Below, piece after piece: positions 48,853 to 57,271 of a stretch of DNA of 64,000 nt (position 1 is its first letter; each line of letters starts with the position of its first letter). Both the position numbers and the translations under genes were made by a program. This stretch comes from Lacisediminihabitans profunda (GTDB lineage: Bacteria; Actinomycetota; Actinomycetes; Actinomycetales; Microbacteriaceae): NCBI RefSeq assembly GCF_008040105.1, contig NZ_VRMG01000005.1, forward strand, positions 682,001 to 746,000. Reading direction: 5' to 3'. A model generated the notes under the pieces. The model worked only from the letters and a program-made list of their open reading frames with translations, was not told the DNA's origin and searched no databases.

Positions 48853-50231
48853 GCACAGAGGAGGCCCTCGCCGCGCTGCGCTCCGCCGTGGGCGCGGCCC
48901 TCACGACCGACCAGCGGCGACTGGCGGCGCTCACCACCGACAAGTCCGGCCACGACTCGCGGTCCCTCCCGCTGGCGCTCGTGACGGCTCGCGGCGTGGA
49001 GGACGTGCAGGCGACCCTGCGCATCGCGAACGACCACGGCATCCCGGTGGTCCCGCGGGGCGCCGGTACCGGCCTCGCCGGCGGGGCGATCGCGAGTGCC
49101 GGCGATATCGTGCTCTCCACCCTCGCGATGGACCGAATCCTCGAGATCTCCGCGGCCGACGAACTCGCGGTGATCGAGCCCGGGATCATCAACTCGAAGC
49201 TCAACGAGGTGCTCGCGACCCACGGACTGTGGTTCGCCCCGGATCCGGCGAGCAAGGCGATCTCCACCGTCGGCGGCAACATCGCCACCAACGCGGGTGG
49301 CCTGCTCTGCGCGAAGTACGGGGTGACCCGCGAAGCGGTTCTCGGCCTCAAGGTGGTGCTCGCCGACGGCACGCTTCTCAGCCTCGGCCATCGCAGCGTG
49401 AAGGGTGTCACCGGCCTCGACCTCACCGCGCTGATGATCGGATCGGAGGGCACCCTCGGCGTCATCGTCGAGGCGACCGTGAAGCTGCGTGTGCTGCCGA
49501 GTGGACCGGTCGCCACGATCGGCGCCTTCTTCCCCAGCATCACCGCCGCCGCGGGGGCCTCCGCCGCGATCACCGCGGCCGGCCTGCGCCCGGCGGCGCT
49601 CGAGTTGCTCGATGCGGCGGCGCTCCGGGCGATCGACGCGCATCTCTCGCTCGACCTCTCCGCGCGGGGCGATTCGTGGCTGCTCGTGCAGACGGATGGA
49701 GCGGCGAGCGCGGCCGAGGCGCGGGCGGCGATCGAGATCATCCGTTCACACGGCGGAGACGCCGAGATCACGACCGATCGCGAGGAGGGCGAACGGCTCT
49801 TCGCCATCCGGCGCGCCTTCCATCCGGCGCTCGAGGCCCGGGGGACCGTGCTGATCGAGGACATCGCGGTGCCGCGCTCGGCCCTGCCGCAGATCTTCGC
49901 CGCGATCGTGGACATCGGTGACCGCTACGGCATCGAGATCCCCACCGTCGCGCATGCCGGAGACGGCAACCTGCATCCGAACTTCGTCTACCCGGCGCAG
50001 GAGAGCGGCGGCGTGCCGGATCAGATCTGGGCCGCGGCCGACGAGCTCTTCGTCACCGCGCTGCGCCTCGGCGGCACCCTCACCGGCGAGCACGGGGTGG
50101 GCATCCTCAAGCGGCGCTGGCTGGCAGACGAACTCGGCGAGGCGCAGCTCGAGATCCAGCGACAGATCAAGCGGGTGTTCGACCCGCGCGGCATCCTCAA
50201 CCCCGGCAAGGTCTTCGCGCCGGAATCGTAA
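48849..50231 (+). CDS. FAD-binding oxidoreductase, GlcD/D-lactate dehydrogenase type
   Basis: A 460-residue flavoprotein of the VAO/PCMH fold. The FAD domain has VPRGAGTGLAGGAIAS and GGNIATNAGGLLCAKYG, and IGSEGTLGVIVEATVKL closes it. The C-terminal FAD-linked oxidase domain carries the catalytic metal and His region VAHAGDGNLHPNF and the ending GEHGVGILKRRWL. These match glycolate oxidase subunit GlcD and bacterial D-lactate dehydrogenases, with 2-hydroxy acids as substrates. No GlcE/GlcF partners are nearby, so it probably works alone. The start lies inside the end of rbsK. Confidence 0.9.
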   Translation: MSTEEALAALRSAVGAALTTDQRRLAALTTDKSGHDSRSLPLALVTARGVEDVQATLRIANDHGIPVVPRGAGTGLAGGAIASAGDIVLSTLAMDRILEISAADELAVIEPGIINSKLNEVLATHGLWFAPDPASKAISTVGGNIATNAGGLLCAKYGVTREAVLGLKVVLADGTLLSLGHRSVKGVTGLDLTALMIGSEGTLGVIVEATVKLRVLPSGPVATIGAFFPSITAAAGASAAITAAGLRPAALELLDAAALRAIDAHLSLDLSARGDSWLLVQTDGAASAAEARAAIEIIRSHGGDAEITTDREEGERLFAIRRAFHPALEARGTVLIEDIAVPRSALPQIFAAIVDIGDRYGIEIPTVAHAGDGNLHPNFVYPAQESGGVPDQIWAAADELFVTALRLGGTLTGEHGVGILKRRWLADELGEAQLEIQRQIKRVFDPRGILNPGKVFAPES

Positions 50232-50258
50232 CGTTGCGCGCCCGGAGCGGCGACTCCC

Positions 50259-50264
50259 TAGGCT
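50259..50264 (+). promoter_or_regulatory. TAGGCT -10 box before the AhpD-like gene
   Basis: TAGGCT ends 6 nt before the ATG at 50271. Confidence 0.6.
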
Positions 50265-50270
50265 GTTCGC

Positions 50271-50810
50271 ATGACCTTCCTGCCGATGACCACGCGTGAC
50301 GAACTGCCGCCAGAGGCGCGCTCCGCCGTCGAACGACGACTCGAGTTCGACGCTTCGCCCATCACGGCGCTCGAGTCGACGATTCTCGCGAACCCGGCGA
50401 GTTTCGCGGCGTACCTCGAGTGGTACGCCCTCCGGGAGGAGATCGCCCCCTGGATCGGCGAACGAGCCGTGTCTCTCTTCTCCTACGCGATCTCGGATGA
50501 GAACGACTGCGAGGTGTGTTCGCTCGCGTTCCGCAGGCTGCTGGTGGACTCGGGAGACGACCCGGACCGACCGGAGGTCACGGAGACCGAGCAGCTTCTC
50601 ATCGACTGGGGCCGACTGATCGTGCGCAGTCCCCACGGCATCCCGGACGCGTTCTACGCGCGGCTCGAGTCCGCCTTCAGCCCGGAACGCCGCCTCACCC
50701 TGCTCGCGTTCGCCGGCCAGATGATCGCCGTCAACCTCATCGCCACCGTGGGCCGGGTGCCGCTCGACCCCGCTCTCGCCGCCTACCGCCGCCCGGGTCG
50801 GGATGTCTGA
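50271..50810 (+). CDS. AhpD-like (carboxymuconolactone decarboxylase superfamily) protein
   Basis: A 179-residue, mostly helical protein. The only Cys pair is in ENDCEVCSLAFRRLL near residues 83-97, which matches the E-x-x-C-x-x-C...H-type site of AhpD-like proteins, although the usual His is replaced here. LLIDWGRLIVRSPHGIPDAF follows, as in CMD-superfamily members. A thiol peroxidase-like or thiol-redox function is possible but unproven, since the missing His may weaken it. The last bases overlap the PrsW gene (50803), so the two are in one operon. Confidence 0.75.
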   Translation: MTFLPMTTRDELPPEARSAVERRLEFDASPITALESTILANPASFAAYLEWYALREEIAPWIGERAVSLFSYAISDENDCEVCSLAFRRLLVDSGDDPDRPEVTETEQLLIDWGRLIVRSPHGIPDAFYARLESAFSPERRLTLLAFAGQMIAVNLIATVGRVPLDPALAAYRRPGRDV

Positions 50811-51996
50811 GCCCAGGCACGGTCGCCAGGGGGTCACGCCGAGCGACGACCCCGTCGCCGTCGTGCCCGGATCGGCACCGGTCCCGGTGCGCCGGGGGGC
50901 CGGAACCATCGTGCTGGCCATCCTGGGATTCCTGGTGCTCTCGGTGCTGCTCGTGGCGGTCGCGGGCTACCTCGTGCGCGTGCTCGGCCCCGGCACGCTC
51001 GCCATCTCCCTGGTGCTGGCGAGCATCCCGCTCGTGATCGTGCTGCTCGGCATCCGCTGGATCGACCGCTGGGAACCTGAGCCGCGCGGCGCACTGCTCT
51101 TCGCCTTCCTCTGGGGTGCCGCGGCCTCCATCTCGATCGCGCTCGTGTTCTCGGGGATCACCCAGTACTACGAGGCGGCGGCCGGGATTCCCCGGTCGGC
51201 CGGCTCCGAATTCTTCGCCGCGGTGTTCCAGGCGCCCGTGGTGGAGGAGTTCGCGAAGGGGCTCGGCATCCTGCTCGTCTTCTGGGCGATGCGGCGCACC
51301 TTCGACGGGCCGGTCGACGGCGTGGTCTACGGGGCGACGATCGCCATCGGGTTCGCGTTCACCGAGAACCTGCAGTACTTCGGGCTCGCGATCATCGAGG
51401 ACCGCGGCTTCGGCAGCGACATCGTGCAGACCTTCCTGCTGCGCGCCATCCTCTCGCCGTTCGCGCACGTGATGTTCACGGCCTGCACCGGCCTGGCCCT
51501 CGGTCTCGCCGCCCGCCGCGCGAGCGGTCTCGGAGCCGTCGGCTACTTCATCGCGGGCCTCATCCCGGCCATCCTGCTGCATGCGTTCTGGAACAGCGCC
51601 GGCTACTGGGCGACGGACTGGTTCCGCTACTACTTCCTCGTGCAGGTTCCCCTCTTCGCGCTCGCGATCGTGGGGGTCGCCCGGCTGAGGAGGCACGAGC
51701 AGAACCTCACCCGGGAGCGGCTGGCCGAGTACGCGGCCGTCGGCTGGTTCACGCCCACCGAGGTCGGCCTGCTCTCGACCGCCGCCGGCCGACGGCAGGC
51801 TATCGCGTGGGCGTCGCGCTTCGGGTTGAGGCCCCAGTACGTCCGATTCGTGCGCACCGCCACCCGGCTCGCCTTCACCAGGCAGAGGGTGATCTCCGGC
51901 CGGGGATCGATCGGCGCCGGGCTCGACGAGTCCGACCTGCTTGCCGAGCTCAGCGCCAACCGCCGGGCGCTCGCCGCCCTCCCGTCGCCCGCCTGA
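50803..51996 (+). CDS. PrsW-family intramembrane metalloprotease
   Basis: A 397-residue membrane protease. After a polar N-terminal stretch there are about eight hydrophobic helices. The active-site motifs are all visible: VVEEFAKGLG with the glutamates, GFAFTENLQYF, AHVMFTACTG and LLHAFWNSAGY. In Bacillus, PrsW clips an anti-sigma factor; here no anti-sigma gene is adjacent and the target is unknown. The C-terminal 90 residues are cytoplasmic and charged. The start overlaps the AhpD-like gene by 8 bp. A palindromic repeat lies 16 nt after the stop. Confidence 0.92.
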   Translation: MSEPRHGRQGVTPSDDPVAVVPGSAPVPVRRGAGTIVLAILGFLVLSVLLVAVAGYLVRVLGPGTLAISLVLASIPLVIVLLGIRWIDRWEPEPRGALLFAFLWGAAASISIALVFSGITQYYEAAAGIPRSAGSEFFAAVFQAPVVEEFAKGLGILLVFWAMRRTFDGPVDGVVYGATIAIGFAFTENLQYFGLAIIEDRGFGSDIVQTFLLRAILSPFAHVMFTACTGLALGLAARRASGLGAVGYFIAGLIPAILLHAFWNSAGYWATDWFRYYFLVQVPLFALAIVGVARLRRHEQNLTRERLAEYAAVGWFTPTEVGLLSTAAGRRQAIAWASRFGLRPQYVRFVRTATRLAFTRQRVISGRGSIGAGLDESDLLAELSANRRALAALPSPA

Positions 51997-52011
51997 GCAC
52001 ACCTCCCTGCC

Positions 52012-52105
52012 CCCCTTCCGAAATCCATGCAATCCTCGACCGCGGCGGCGTGTCATGCACCGACACACCGCACCTGGCGAAGGAAAGCATGGATTTCGGA
52101 AGGGG
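52012..52105. repeat. Palindromic element P1, 94 bp
   Basis: The ends 52012-52030 and 52087-52105 are perfect 19-bp inverted repeats containing CTTCCGAAATCCATGC. An inner GGTGTG-type stem pairs GGCGTGTC with GACACACC. It lies between the PrsW gene and the helicase gene. It is one of three copies in 4 kb; its inner part is the most diverged. Confidence 0.85.
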
Positions 52106-52165
52106 CCGAGAGCGAACACCGCCCGCGTCGAGACAGAACGGTCCGGTTGCCTCCCGGGAAGCGAC

Positions 52166-52171
52166 TAAACT
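52166..52171 (+). promoter_or_regulatory. TAAACT -10 box for the HelD-like gene
   Basis: TAAACT lies 27 nt before the GTG start, just outside palindromic element P1. A GAGGGG ribosome-like site lies in between. Confidence 0.45.
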
Positions 52172-52198
52172 TGAACGCTGGATTTGAGGGGTGTTTGA

Positions 52199-54436
52199 GT
52201 GGTCGATCACGAGCTGCAACGCGAACAGGAATACGTCGGAACTCTCTACGCGAGGCTTGACGCGCTCAAGCGCGAGGCCGAGCTGCAACTCGACGCGGTG
52301 AGGCTGCTGGATGTGGGCGGCAACCACCAGGGACGTTCAGAACGGGACACCTTCGCGCGCATCTACGAGGACCGGATAGTTCAGCTGCGCGAGGTGGACG
52401 AGCGGCTCGCCTTCGGCAGGCTCGAGCTCGAACCGAACGACGAAGACGGCGACGACGTGCTGCGCTACATCGGCCGGATCGGCTTGCGCGACAAGGATCT
52501 GCAGCCGATCCTGCTCGACTGGCGCGTTCCCCAGGCCAGCGCCTTCTACCAGGCGACCGCGGCGACGCCGCTCGGGGCCAGGGCCAGGCGGCACCTGCTC
52601 TCCAAGGGTCGCAGCGTCATCCGCATCGAGGACGAGATCTTCGACGCGACCCTGCTCGAAAGCGACACGACCGAGCTTCAGGGCGAGGGCGCCCTGCTGG
52701 CGGCGCTCACCGCGCAACGCACCGGGCGGATGTCCGACATCGTCGCGACGATTCAGGCCGAGCAGGACCGCATCATCCGGTCCGACCTCGGCGGTGTGCT
52801 CGTGGTGCAGGGCGGCCCCGGCACCGGGAAGACCGCGGTCGCGCTGCACCGGGCCGCCTACCTGCTCTACTCGCACCGCGACCGGCTCAAGAACTCCGGG
52901 GTGCTCATCGTGGGGCCGTCCCGATCGTTCCTTCAGTACATCGAGGCCGTGCTGCCGTCCCTCGGCGAGACCGGCGTCGTGCTCGCGAGCGTTGGGCAGT
53001 TGTACCCGGGAGTCGAGGCGACGAGGGAGGATTCCCCGGCCGTGGCCGCGCTCAAGGGCAAGGCGTTCATGGCCGGGCTCATCGCCCGCGCGGTGAAGTC
53101 GAGGCAGCGTGTGCCGGCCGAGCCGCAGGTTCTCGACGTGAACGGCGACCGGCTCACCCTCGACCCGCAGCTCATCCAGAACGCGATGAACCGGGCGCGC
53201 GAGGGCGGCAAGCCGTACAACGAGGCCCGCGTCACCTTCGTGAAGAACGCCCTGGGCGCGCTCTCCCGGGAGTGGCTTGCGCAACTCAAGTCCAACGGCA
53301 ACTCGATGGACGAGTCGGATCTTCCCATGCTTCGGGAGGACCTGCGCTCGGCCGAAGACGTGCGGGTGGCGCTCAACACGGCGTGGCTGCCGCTCACGCC
53401 GCAGAAGCTCCTGCAGGACCTCTACGCCCGCCCGCAGTGGCTCGCCGAGCTGACCCCGCGCTGGACCGCCGAGCAGCGGGCCCTGCTGAGGCGAAGCCGG
53501 GATGCGGAGTTCACGATCGCCGACATCCCGCTTCTCGACGAGGCCGCCGAGCACCTCGGCGAATACAACCTGGTCGATGCCGCGCAGAAGCGCGAACAGA
53601 AGCAGCAGCGCAAGCGAGACATCGAGAACGCGGAGGCGGCCATCCAGAACATGGATGTGAAGGGCCAGGTGAACGCGAAGGACCTCGCAGACAACTTCGC
53701 CGAGCTCGGCGACCGCGCGACGACGGCGGAGCGTGCGGCGCTGGACCGCACCTGGACCTACGGCCACGTCGTGGTCGACGAGGCCCAGGAGCTCTCGCCG
53801 ATGCAGTGGAAGCTGCTGCTGCGGCGGGGCCCGCTCCGCTCGTTCACCATCGTCGGCGACATCGCCCAGGTCGCATCGGCCGCCGCCTCCTCGAGCTGGC
53901 TGACGGCGCTCGACCCGCTGCTCGCCGGTTCGGCGGAGGCCGAGCGGTGGAGGCTCGAGGAACTCACCGTCAACTACCGCACGCCGAGCCAGATCGCGGC
54001 CTCGGCAGAGTCGATGGCGGTCGCCCACGGACTGCCGGTGACGCCGTCGAGGGCGGTGCGGGCGAGCGAGTGGCCCATCGAGGTTCTCACCGACGCCGTG
54101 GAGGCGGTGCGTCGGGAACGCGACCTCGACGCGGGAGGCACCCTCGCCGTGATCGTGCCGGAGACCGGGATCGACGAGCTCGGCGCGAGGCTCGCGGAGG
54201 AATTCGGCTCAGCGGTGGGCCTCGGCGCCCAGGGGCTCACCCGCGACATCGCGCTGCTCTCCCCACAGGAGGCGAAGGGCCTCGAGTTCGATTCGGTGAT
54301 CGTCGTCGACCCGGCGGGTATAGTCGCGGCCTCGGAGCGTGGTGCCGGCGCCCTCTACGTGGCGATGACCCGCGCGACCCAGCGGCTCTACCTCGTGGCG
54401 GATGGGGACCTGCCGGCGGGCATTACCCTCGGCTGA
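52199..54436 (+). CDS. helD: HelD-like superfamily 1 ATPase/helicase
   Basis: A 745-residue UvrD/Rep-like ATPase. The first 100 residues form a charged antiparallel coiled coil (ELQREQEYVGTLYARLDALK), the trademark of HelD, which inserts into RNA polymerase channels and recycles stalled enzyme. Walker A is GGPGTGKTAVAL near residues 204-212. A long non-helicase insert follows at about 330-480. Walker B-like VVVDEAQELSPMQWKLLL and EAKGLEFDSVIVVDP then LYVAMTRATQRLYLVADGD close the motor. Actinobacterial HelD proteins are known to protect against rifamycins. A role in recombination cannot be fully excluded. Confidence 0.9.
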   Translation: MVDHELQREQEYVGTLYARLDALKREAELQLDAVRLLDVGGNHQGRSERDTFARIYEDRIVQLREVDERLAFGRLELEPNDEDGDDVLRYIGRIGLRDKDLQPILLDWRVPQASAFYQATAATPLGARARRHLLSKGRSVIRIEDEIFDATLLESDTTELQGEGALLAALTAQRTGRMSDIVATIQAEQDRIIRSDLGGVLVVQGGPGTGKTAVALHRAAYLLYSHRDRLKNSGVLIVGPSRSFLQYIEAVLPSLGETGVVLASVGQLYPGVEATREDSPAVAALKGKAFMAGLIARAVKSRQRVPAEPQVLDVNGDRLTLDPQLIQNAMNRAREGGKPYNEARVTFVKNALGALSREWLAQLKSNGNSMDESDLPMLREDLRSAEDVRVALNTAWLPLTPQKLLQDLYARPQWLAELTPRWTAEQRALLRRSRDAEFTIADIPLLDEAAEHLGEYNLVDAAQKREQKQQRKRDIENAEAAIQNMDVKGQVNAKDLADNFAELGDRATTAERAALDRTWTYGHVVVDEAQELSPMQWKLLLRRGPLRSFTIVGDIAQVASAAASSSWLTALDPLLAGSAEAERWRLEELTVNYRTPSQIAASAESMAVAHGLPVTPSRAVRASEWPIEVLTDAVEAVRRERDLDAGGTLAVIVPETGIDELGARLAEEFGSAVGLGAQGLTRDIALLSPQEAKGLEFDSVIVVDPAGIVAASERGAGALYVAMTRATQRLYLVADGDLPAGITLG

Positions 54437-54451
54437 CCCGACTCTTCGCCG

Positions 54452-54540
54452 CCTTCCGAAATCCATGCGATTCTCGGCGACACGCTGCCCGATGCGCAGT
54501 TGAGCGGCGTGTTGCCCAGGAATGCATGGATTTCGGAAGG
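54452..54540. repeat. Palindromic element P2, 89 bp
   Basis: Perfect 17-bp inverted ends (54452-54468 and 54524-54540). The inner part is nearly identical to that of P3 and folds through GACACGC and GGCGTGT. It lies between convergent genes, where it could act as a terminator. Confidence 0.85.
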
Positions 54541-54549
54541 GGAAGAGGC

Positions 54550-55884
54550 TCAGGGGGTGGGGGTGAGCGCGTCGTAACGCAGGAAGCCCCGCTGGAGTCG
54601 GGTGACGGCCAGGAGCAGGCTCAGGATGAGCAGGCCGCCGAGAAGAGGCGGCAGCCAGAGCGCCCCGATCGCCGCCACCACCCCGACGAAGATGTCGCCG
54701 ACCCGAGGGCCACCGGTGACGACCACGGTGAAGACCCCCTGCAGCCTGCCGCGCATGTTGTCGGGCACCGCGGTCTGCAGCATCGTCTGGCGGAAGATGC
54801 TGCTCACGTTGTCCGCCGCCCCCGCGCCGGCCAGCATGACCGACGCCACAACGATCGCGGCGATGTTCGGGCTTCCGACCGAACCGGCGACCTGGCCGAA
54901 GAGTCCGAGGCCGAGAATCGCCAGCACCACACCGAAGCCGACGATGAATGCGCCGTAGGTGAGGATCGCGTTCGTGATTTCGCGGCCGTGCCAGCGCCGA
55001 TGGCCGACGCGGCCGGACAGCAGGCTGCTGAGCAGTGCGCCGAGCGCCCCGGCCGCGGTGAGCACGCCGACGGTGACCGGTCCGCCGCCGAGCACGAGCG
55101 CGCCGGCCGCGGGGAACAGCACGCGCGGCTGACCGAAGGTCATCGCGATGGTGTCGACGACGAAGGACATGCGGATGTTGGGAGCGGTGCGCAGGAAGGC
55201 GAGCCCATACCGGAGCGACTCCAGTCCCGGGCGATGGATGTCGCCCTCCGGCGCGAGTCGGGGGAGTGCGGCGATGCCGAGGAAGGCGCTGAGGAACAGC
55301 AGGACATCCACGGTGTATGTCCAGCCGAAGCCGACGGTGGCCACGAGCACCCCGGCGATGGCCGGCCCGACGGTGACCATGACCCCGAAGCTCGCCCCGG
55401 AGAGCGCGGCGGCCGCCGGCAGCAGCCGAGGCGGGAGTAGGCGCGGGAGCACGGCCGAGCGCACGGTGCCGATCACCGTCGCGGCGACCGCGTTCACCGT
55501 GGTGAGCAGGTAGAAGGGCCAGACGACCTCCACCCCCGTCCAGGCGAGCGCGGCGAGGGTGATCGTCGACGCCCACGCGACGATCGCGGCGACGAGAAGC
55601 ACGAGCCGTCGGTCGAACGCGTCGGCGAGCATTCCGCCGTAGAGGCCGAACACGATCATCGGAAGCAGCGCGAAGGCCCCGACGAGGGAGACCGCGAAGG
55701 TCGACCCGGTGATCTGGTAAATGTGCAGCCCGACGGCGACGATCGTCATCTGAGCGCCGACGCCCGAGATCGAGTTGCCGACCCAGAGCTTGGCGAAGGC
55801 AGGGCTCTCCCGCAGCGGGGCGAGGTCGATCAGGTGCGACCGCGTGGGCGGCGCGGTGTCGAGGGGTGGGCTCACTCGATCCAT
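54550..55884 (-). CDS. MFS exporter (EntS/MFS_3 type)
   Basis: A 444-residue, twelve-helix transporter. Seen are an N-terminal FAKLWVGNSISGVGAQMTIV, LYGGMLADAFDRRLVLLVAA (motif A region) and TVRSAVLPRLLPPRLLPAAAA, all typical of the MFS_3/enterobactin exporter-like group. Substrates in this group include siderophores, macrolides and drugs; none can be chosen here. The ATG at 55884 is preferred; a longer frame that starts at 55923 would take its first codons from palindromic element P3 and has no family likeness. P2 lies 10 nt after the stop. Confidence 0.88.
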   Translation of the reverse strand: MDRVSPPLDTAPPTRSHLIDLAPLRESPAFAKLWVGNSISGVGAQMTIVAVGLHIYQITGSTFAVSLVGAFALLPMIVFGLYGGMLADAFDRRLVLLVAAIVAWASTITLAALAWTGVEVVWPFYLLTTVNAVAATVIGTVRSAVLPRLLPPRLLPAAAALSGASFGVMVTVGPAIAGVLVATVGFGWTYTVDVLLFLSAFLGIAALPRLAPEGDIHRPGLESLRYGLAFLRTAPNIRMSFVVDTIAMTFGQPRVLFPAAGALVLGGGPVTVGVLTAAGALGALLSSLLSGRVGHRRWHGREITNAILTYGAFIVGFGVVLAILGLGLFGQVAGSVGSPNIAAIVVASVMLAGAGAADNVSSIFRQTMLQTAVPDNMRGRLQGVFTVVVTGGPRVGDIFVGVVAAIGALWLPPLLGGLLILSLLLAVTRLQRGFLRYDALTPTP

Positions 55885-55903
55885 TCTTGCGTGCTCGGGG
55901 CAA

Positions 55904-55995
55904 CCCTTCCGAAATCCATGCAATTCTCGCCCGACACGCTGCCCGATGCGCAGTTGAGCGGCGTGTCGGCCAGGAATGCATGGATTTCGGAAGGG
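55904..55995. repeat. Palindromic element P3, 92 bp
   Basis: Perfect 18-bp inverted ends (55904-55921 and 55978-55995), inner part nearly identical to P2. It lies between the divergent starts of the MFS exporter and the acyl-CoA dehydrogenase, within the promoter region of at least one of them. Confidence 0.85.
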
Positions 55996-56018
55996 GGGAC
56001 GTCGGGAGTGAGCGGTGC

Positions 56019-56024
56019 CATGCT
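56019..56024 (+). promoter_or_regulatory. CATGCT -10-like box before the acyl-CoA dehydrogenase
   Basis: CATGCT ends 6 nt before the GTG at 56031. Its first base departs from the TANNNT consensus, but spacing matches the other leaderless genes. Confidence 0.4.
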
Positions 56025-56030
56025 TGAGCG

Positions 56031-57176
56031 GTGACGATTCTCGACGATGCCCTGCTCGCCCGCATCCACGACCGGGCGGCCGGCTACGACCGCGACAACC
56101 GGTTCTTCTCCGAAGACCTGGCCGAGCTGCGGGCCGCCGGCTATCTCGCCGCTCATGTTCCGGTGGAGCTCGGCGGAGCGGGACTCACGCTCGTCGAGCT
56201 CGCTCACGAGCAGGCGAGGCTCGCGAAGGCCGCGCCCGCGACGGCCCTCGCCGTGAACATGCACCTGGTCTGGACCGGCATCGCGAAGACGCTGCGCGAT
56301 CGGGGGGATGACTCGCTCGAGTTCGTGCTCACCGAGGCGGCGGCGGGCGAGCTGTTCGCGTTCGCGATCAGCGAGGCGGGGAACGACCTCGTGCTCTTCG
56401 GGAGCACGACGGATGCCCGGCCGCTTCCGGGCGGCGGCTACGCCTTCACCGGCACCAAGATCTTCACGAGCCTCTCGCCGGCCTGGACGAGGCTGGGGCT
56501 CTTCGGCCTGGACACGATCTCGGACGACGCGCCGAAGCTCGTTCACGCCTTCGTGACCCGCGACGCCGCGGGCATCACGATCCTCGACGACTGGGACACG
56601 ATCGGCATGCGGGCGAGCCAGAGCAACAGCACCAGGCTCGACGGGGTGGTCGCCGCCGCCGACCGCATCGTGCGACGGCTTCCCCCGGGCCCGAACGCGG
56701 ACCCCCTCATCTTCGCCATCTTCGCCAACTTCGAGATCCTCGTCTCCGCCGTGTACCTCGGCATCGGCGAGCGTGCCCTCGAACTGGCCGTCTCCGCCGC
56801 TCAGTCCCGCGTCTCCGCCCGCACCGGAACGACGAAGGATCGCGACCCGGCGACTCGGTGGAAGATTGCGGATGCGGCGCTCGCGCAGGACGCGCTCTGG
56901 CCGCAACTGGAGTCCCTGGCGGGGGACATCGACGCGCTCGCCGACCGGGGCGACCAGTGGTTCCGTGCGCTCGTCGGGCTCAAGTGGCGGACCACTCGCA
57001 ACGCCCGCTACGTCGTGGACCAGGCCGTTTCCGTGGCCGGCGGCGCGGCCTTCTCGACGTCGAGCGAGCTGGGTCGGCTCTACCGCGACGTGCTCGCCGG
57101 CGGCTTCCACCCCAGCAACGACGACTCGGTGCACGCGACCGTCGCGAACGCGATTCTCGGGCCGGACACCGACTAG
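56031..57176 (+). CDS. Acyl-CoA dehydrogenase family protein
   Basis: A 381-residue flavoenzyme. The N-terminal helical domain has FFSEDLAELRAAGYLAAHVP and LGGAGLTLVELAHEQARLA. The FAD-binding middle domain has FAFAISEAGNDL and YAFTGTKIFTSLSPAW, and the C-terminal helical domain has RTTRNARYVVDQAVSVAGGA and FHPSNDDSV. The sequence is nearest to the DszC/flavin-dependent monooxygenase-like and short-chain dehydrogenase branches, in which an obvious catalytic Glu is absent; oxidation or oxygenation of a small substrate is possible. It stands alone, so no pathway can be inferred. Confidence 0.87.
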   Translation: MTILDDALLARIHDRAAGYDRDNRFFSEDLAELRAAGYLAAHVPVELGGAGLTLVELAHEQARLAKAAPATALAVNMHLVWTGIAKTLRDRGDDSLEFVLTEAAAGELFAFAISEAGNDLVLFGSTTDARPLPGGGYAFTGTKIFTSLSPAWTRLGLFGLDTISDDAPKLVHAFVTRDAAGITILDDWDTIGMRASQSNSTRLDGVVAAADRIVRRLPPGPNADPLIFAIFANFEILVSAVYLGIGERALELAVSAAQSRVSARTGTTKDRDPATRWKIADAALAQDALWPQLESLAGDIDALADRGDQWFRALVGLKWRTTRNARYVVDQAVSVAGGAAFSTSSELGRLYRDVLAGGFHPSNDDSVHATVANAILGPDTD

Positions 57177-57259
57177 GCTCATGCGCCGCCGCTGAGGGTT
57201 CGGCATCCCGGCCGAATCGGTTTGCCCGAGGGGATGCGGATCGCCCGAGAGGCTCCGCC

Positions 57260-57265
57260 TAGGCT
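57260..57265 (+). promoter_or_regulatory. TAGGCT -10 box before the esterase
   Basis: TAGGCT ends 6 nt before the ATG at 57272. Confidence 0.6.
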
Positions 57266-57271
57266 GTAGTC

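Noticed and set aside
55885-55923. Upstream start for the EntS-type exporter
   Set aside because: The added codons derive from palindromic element P3 and show no likeness to the family.
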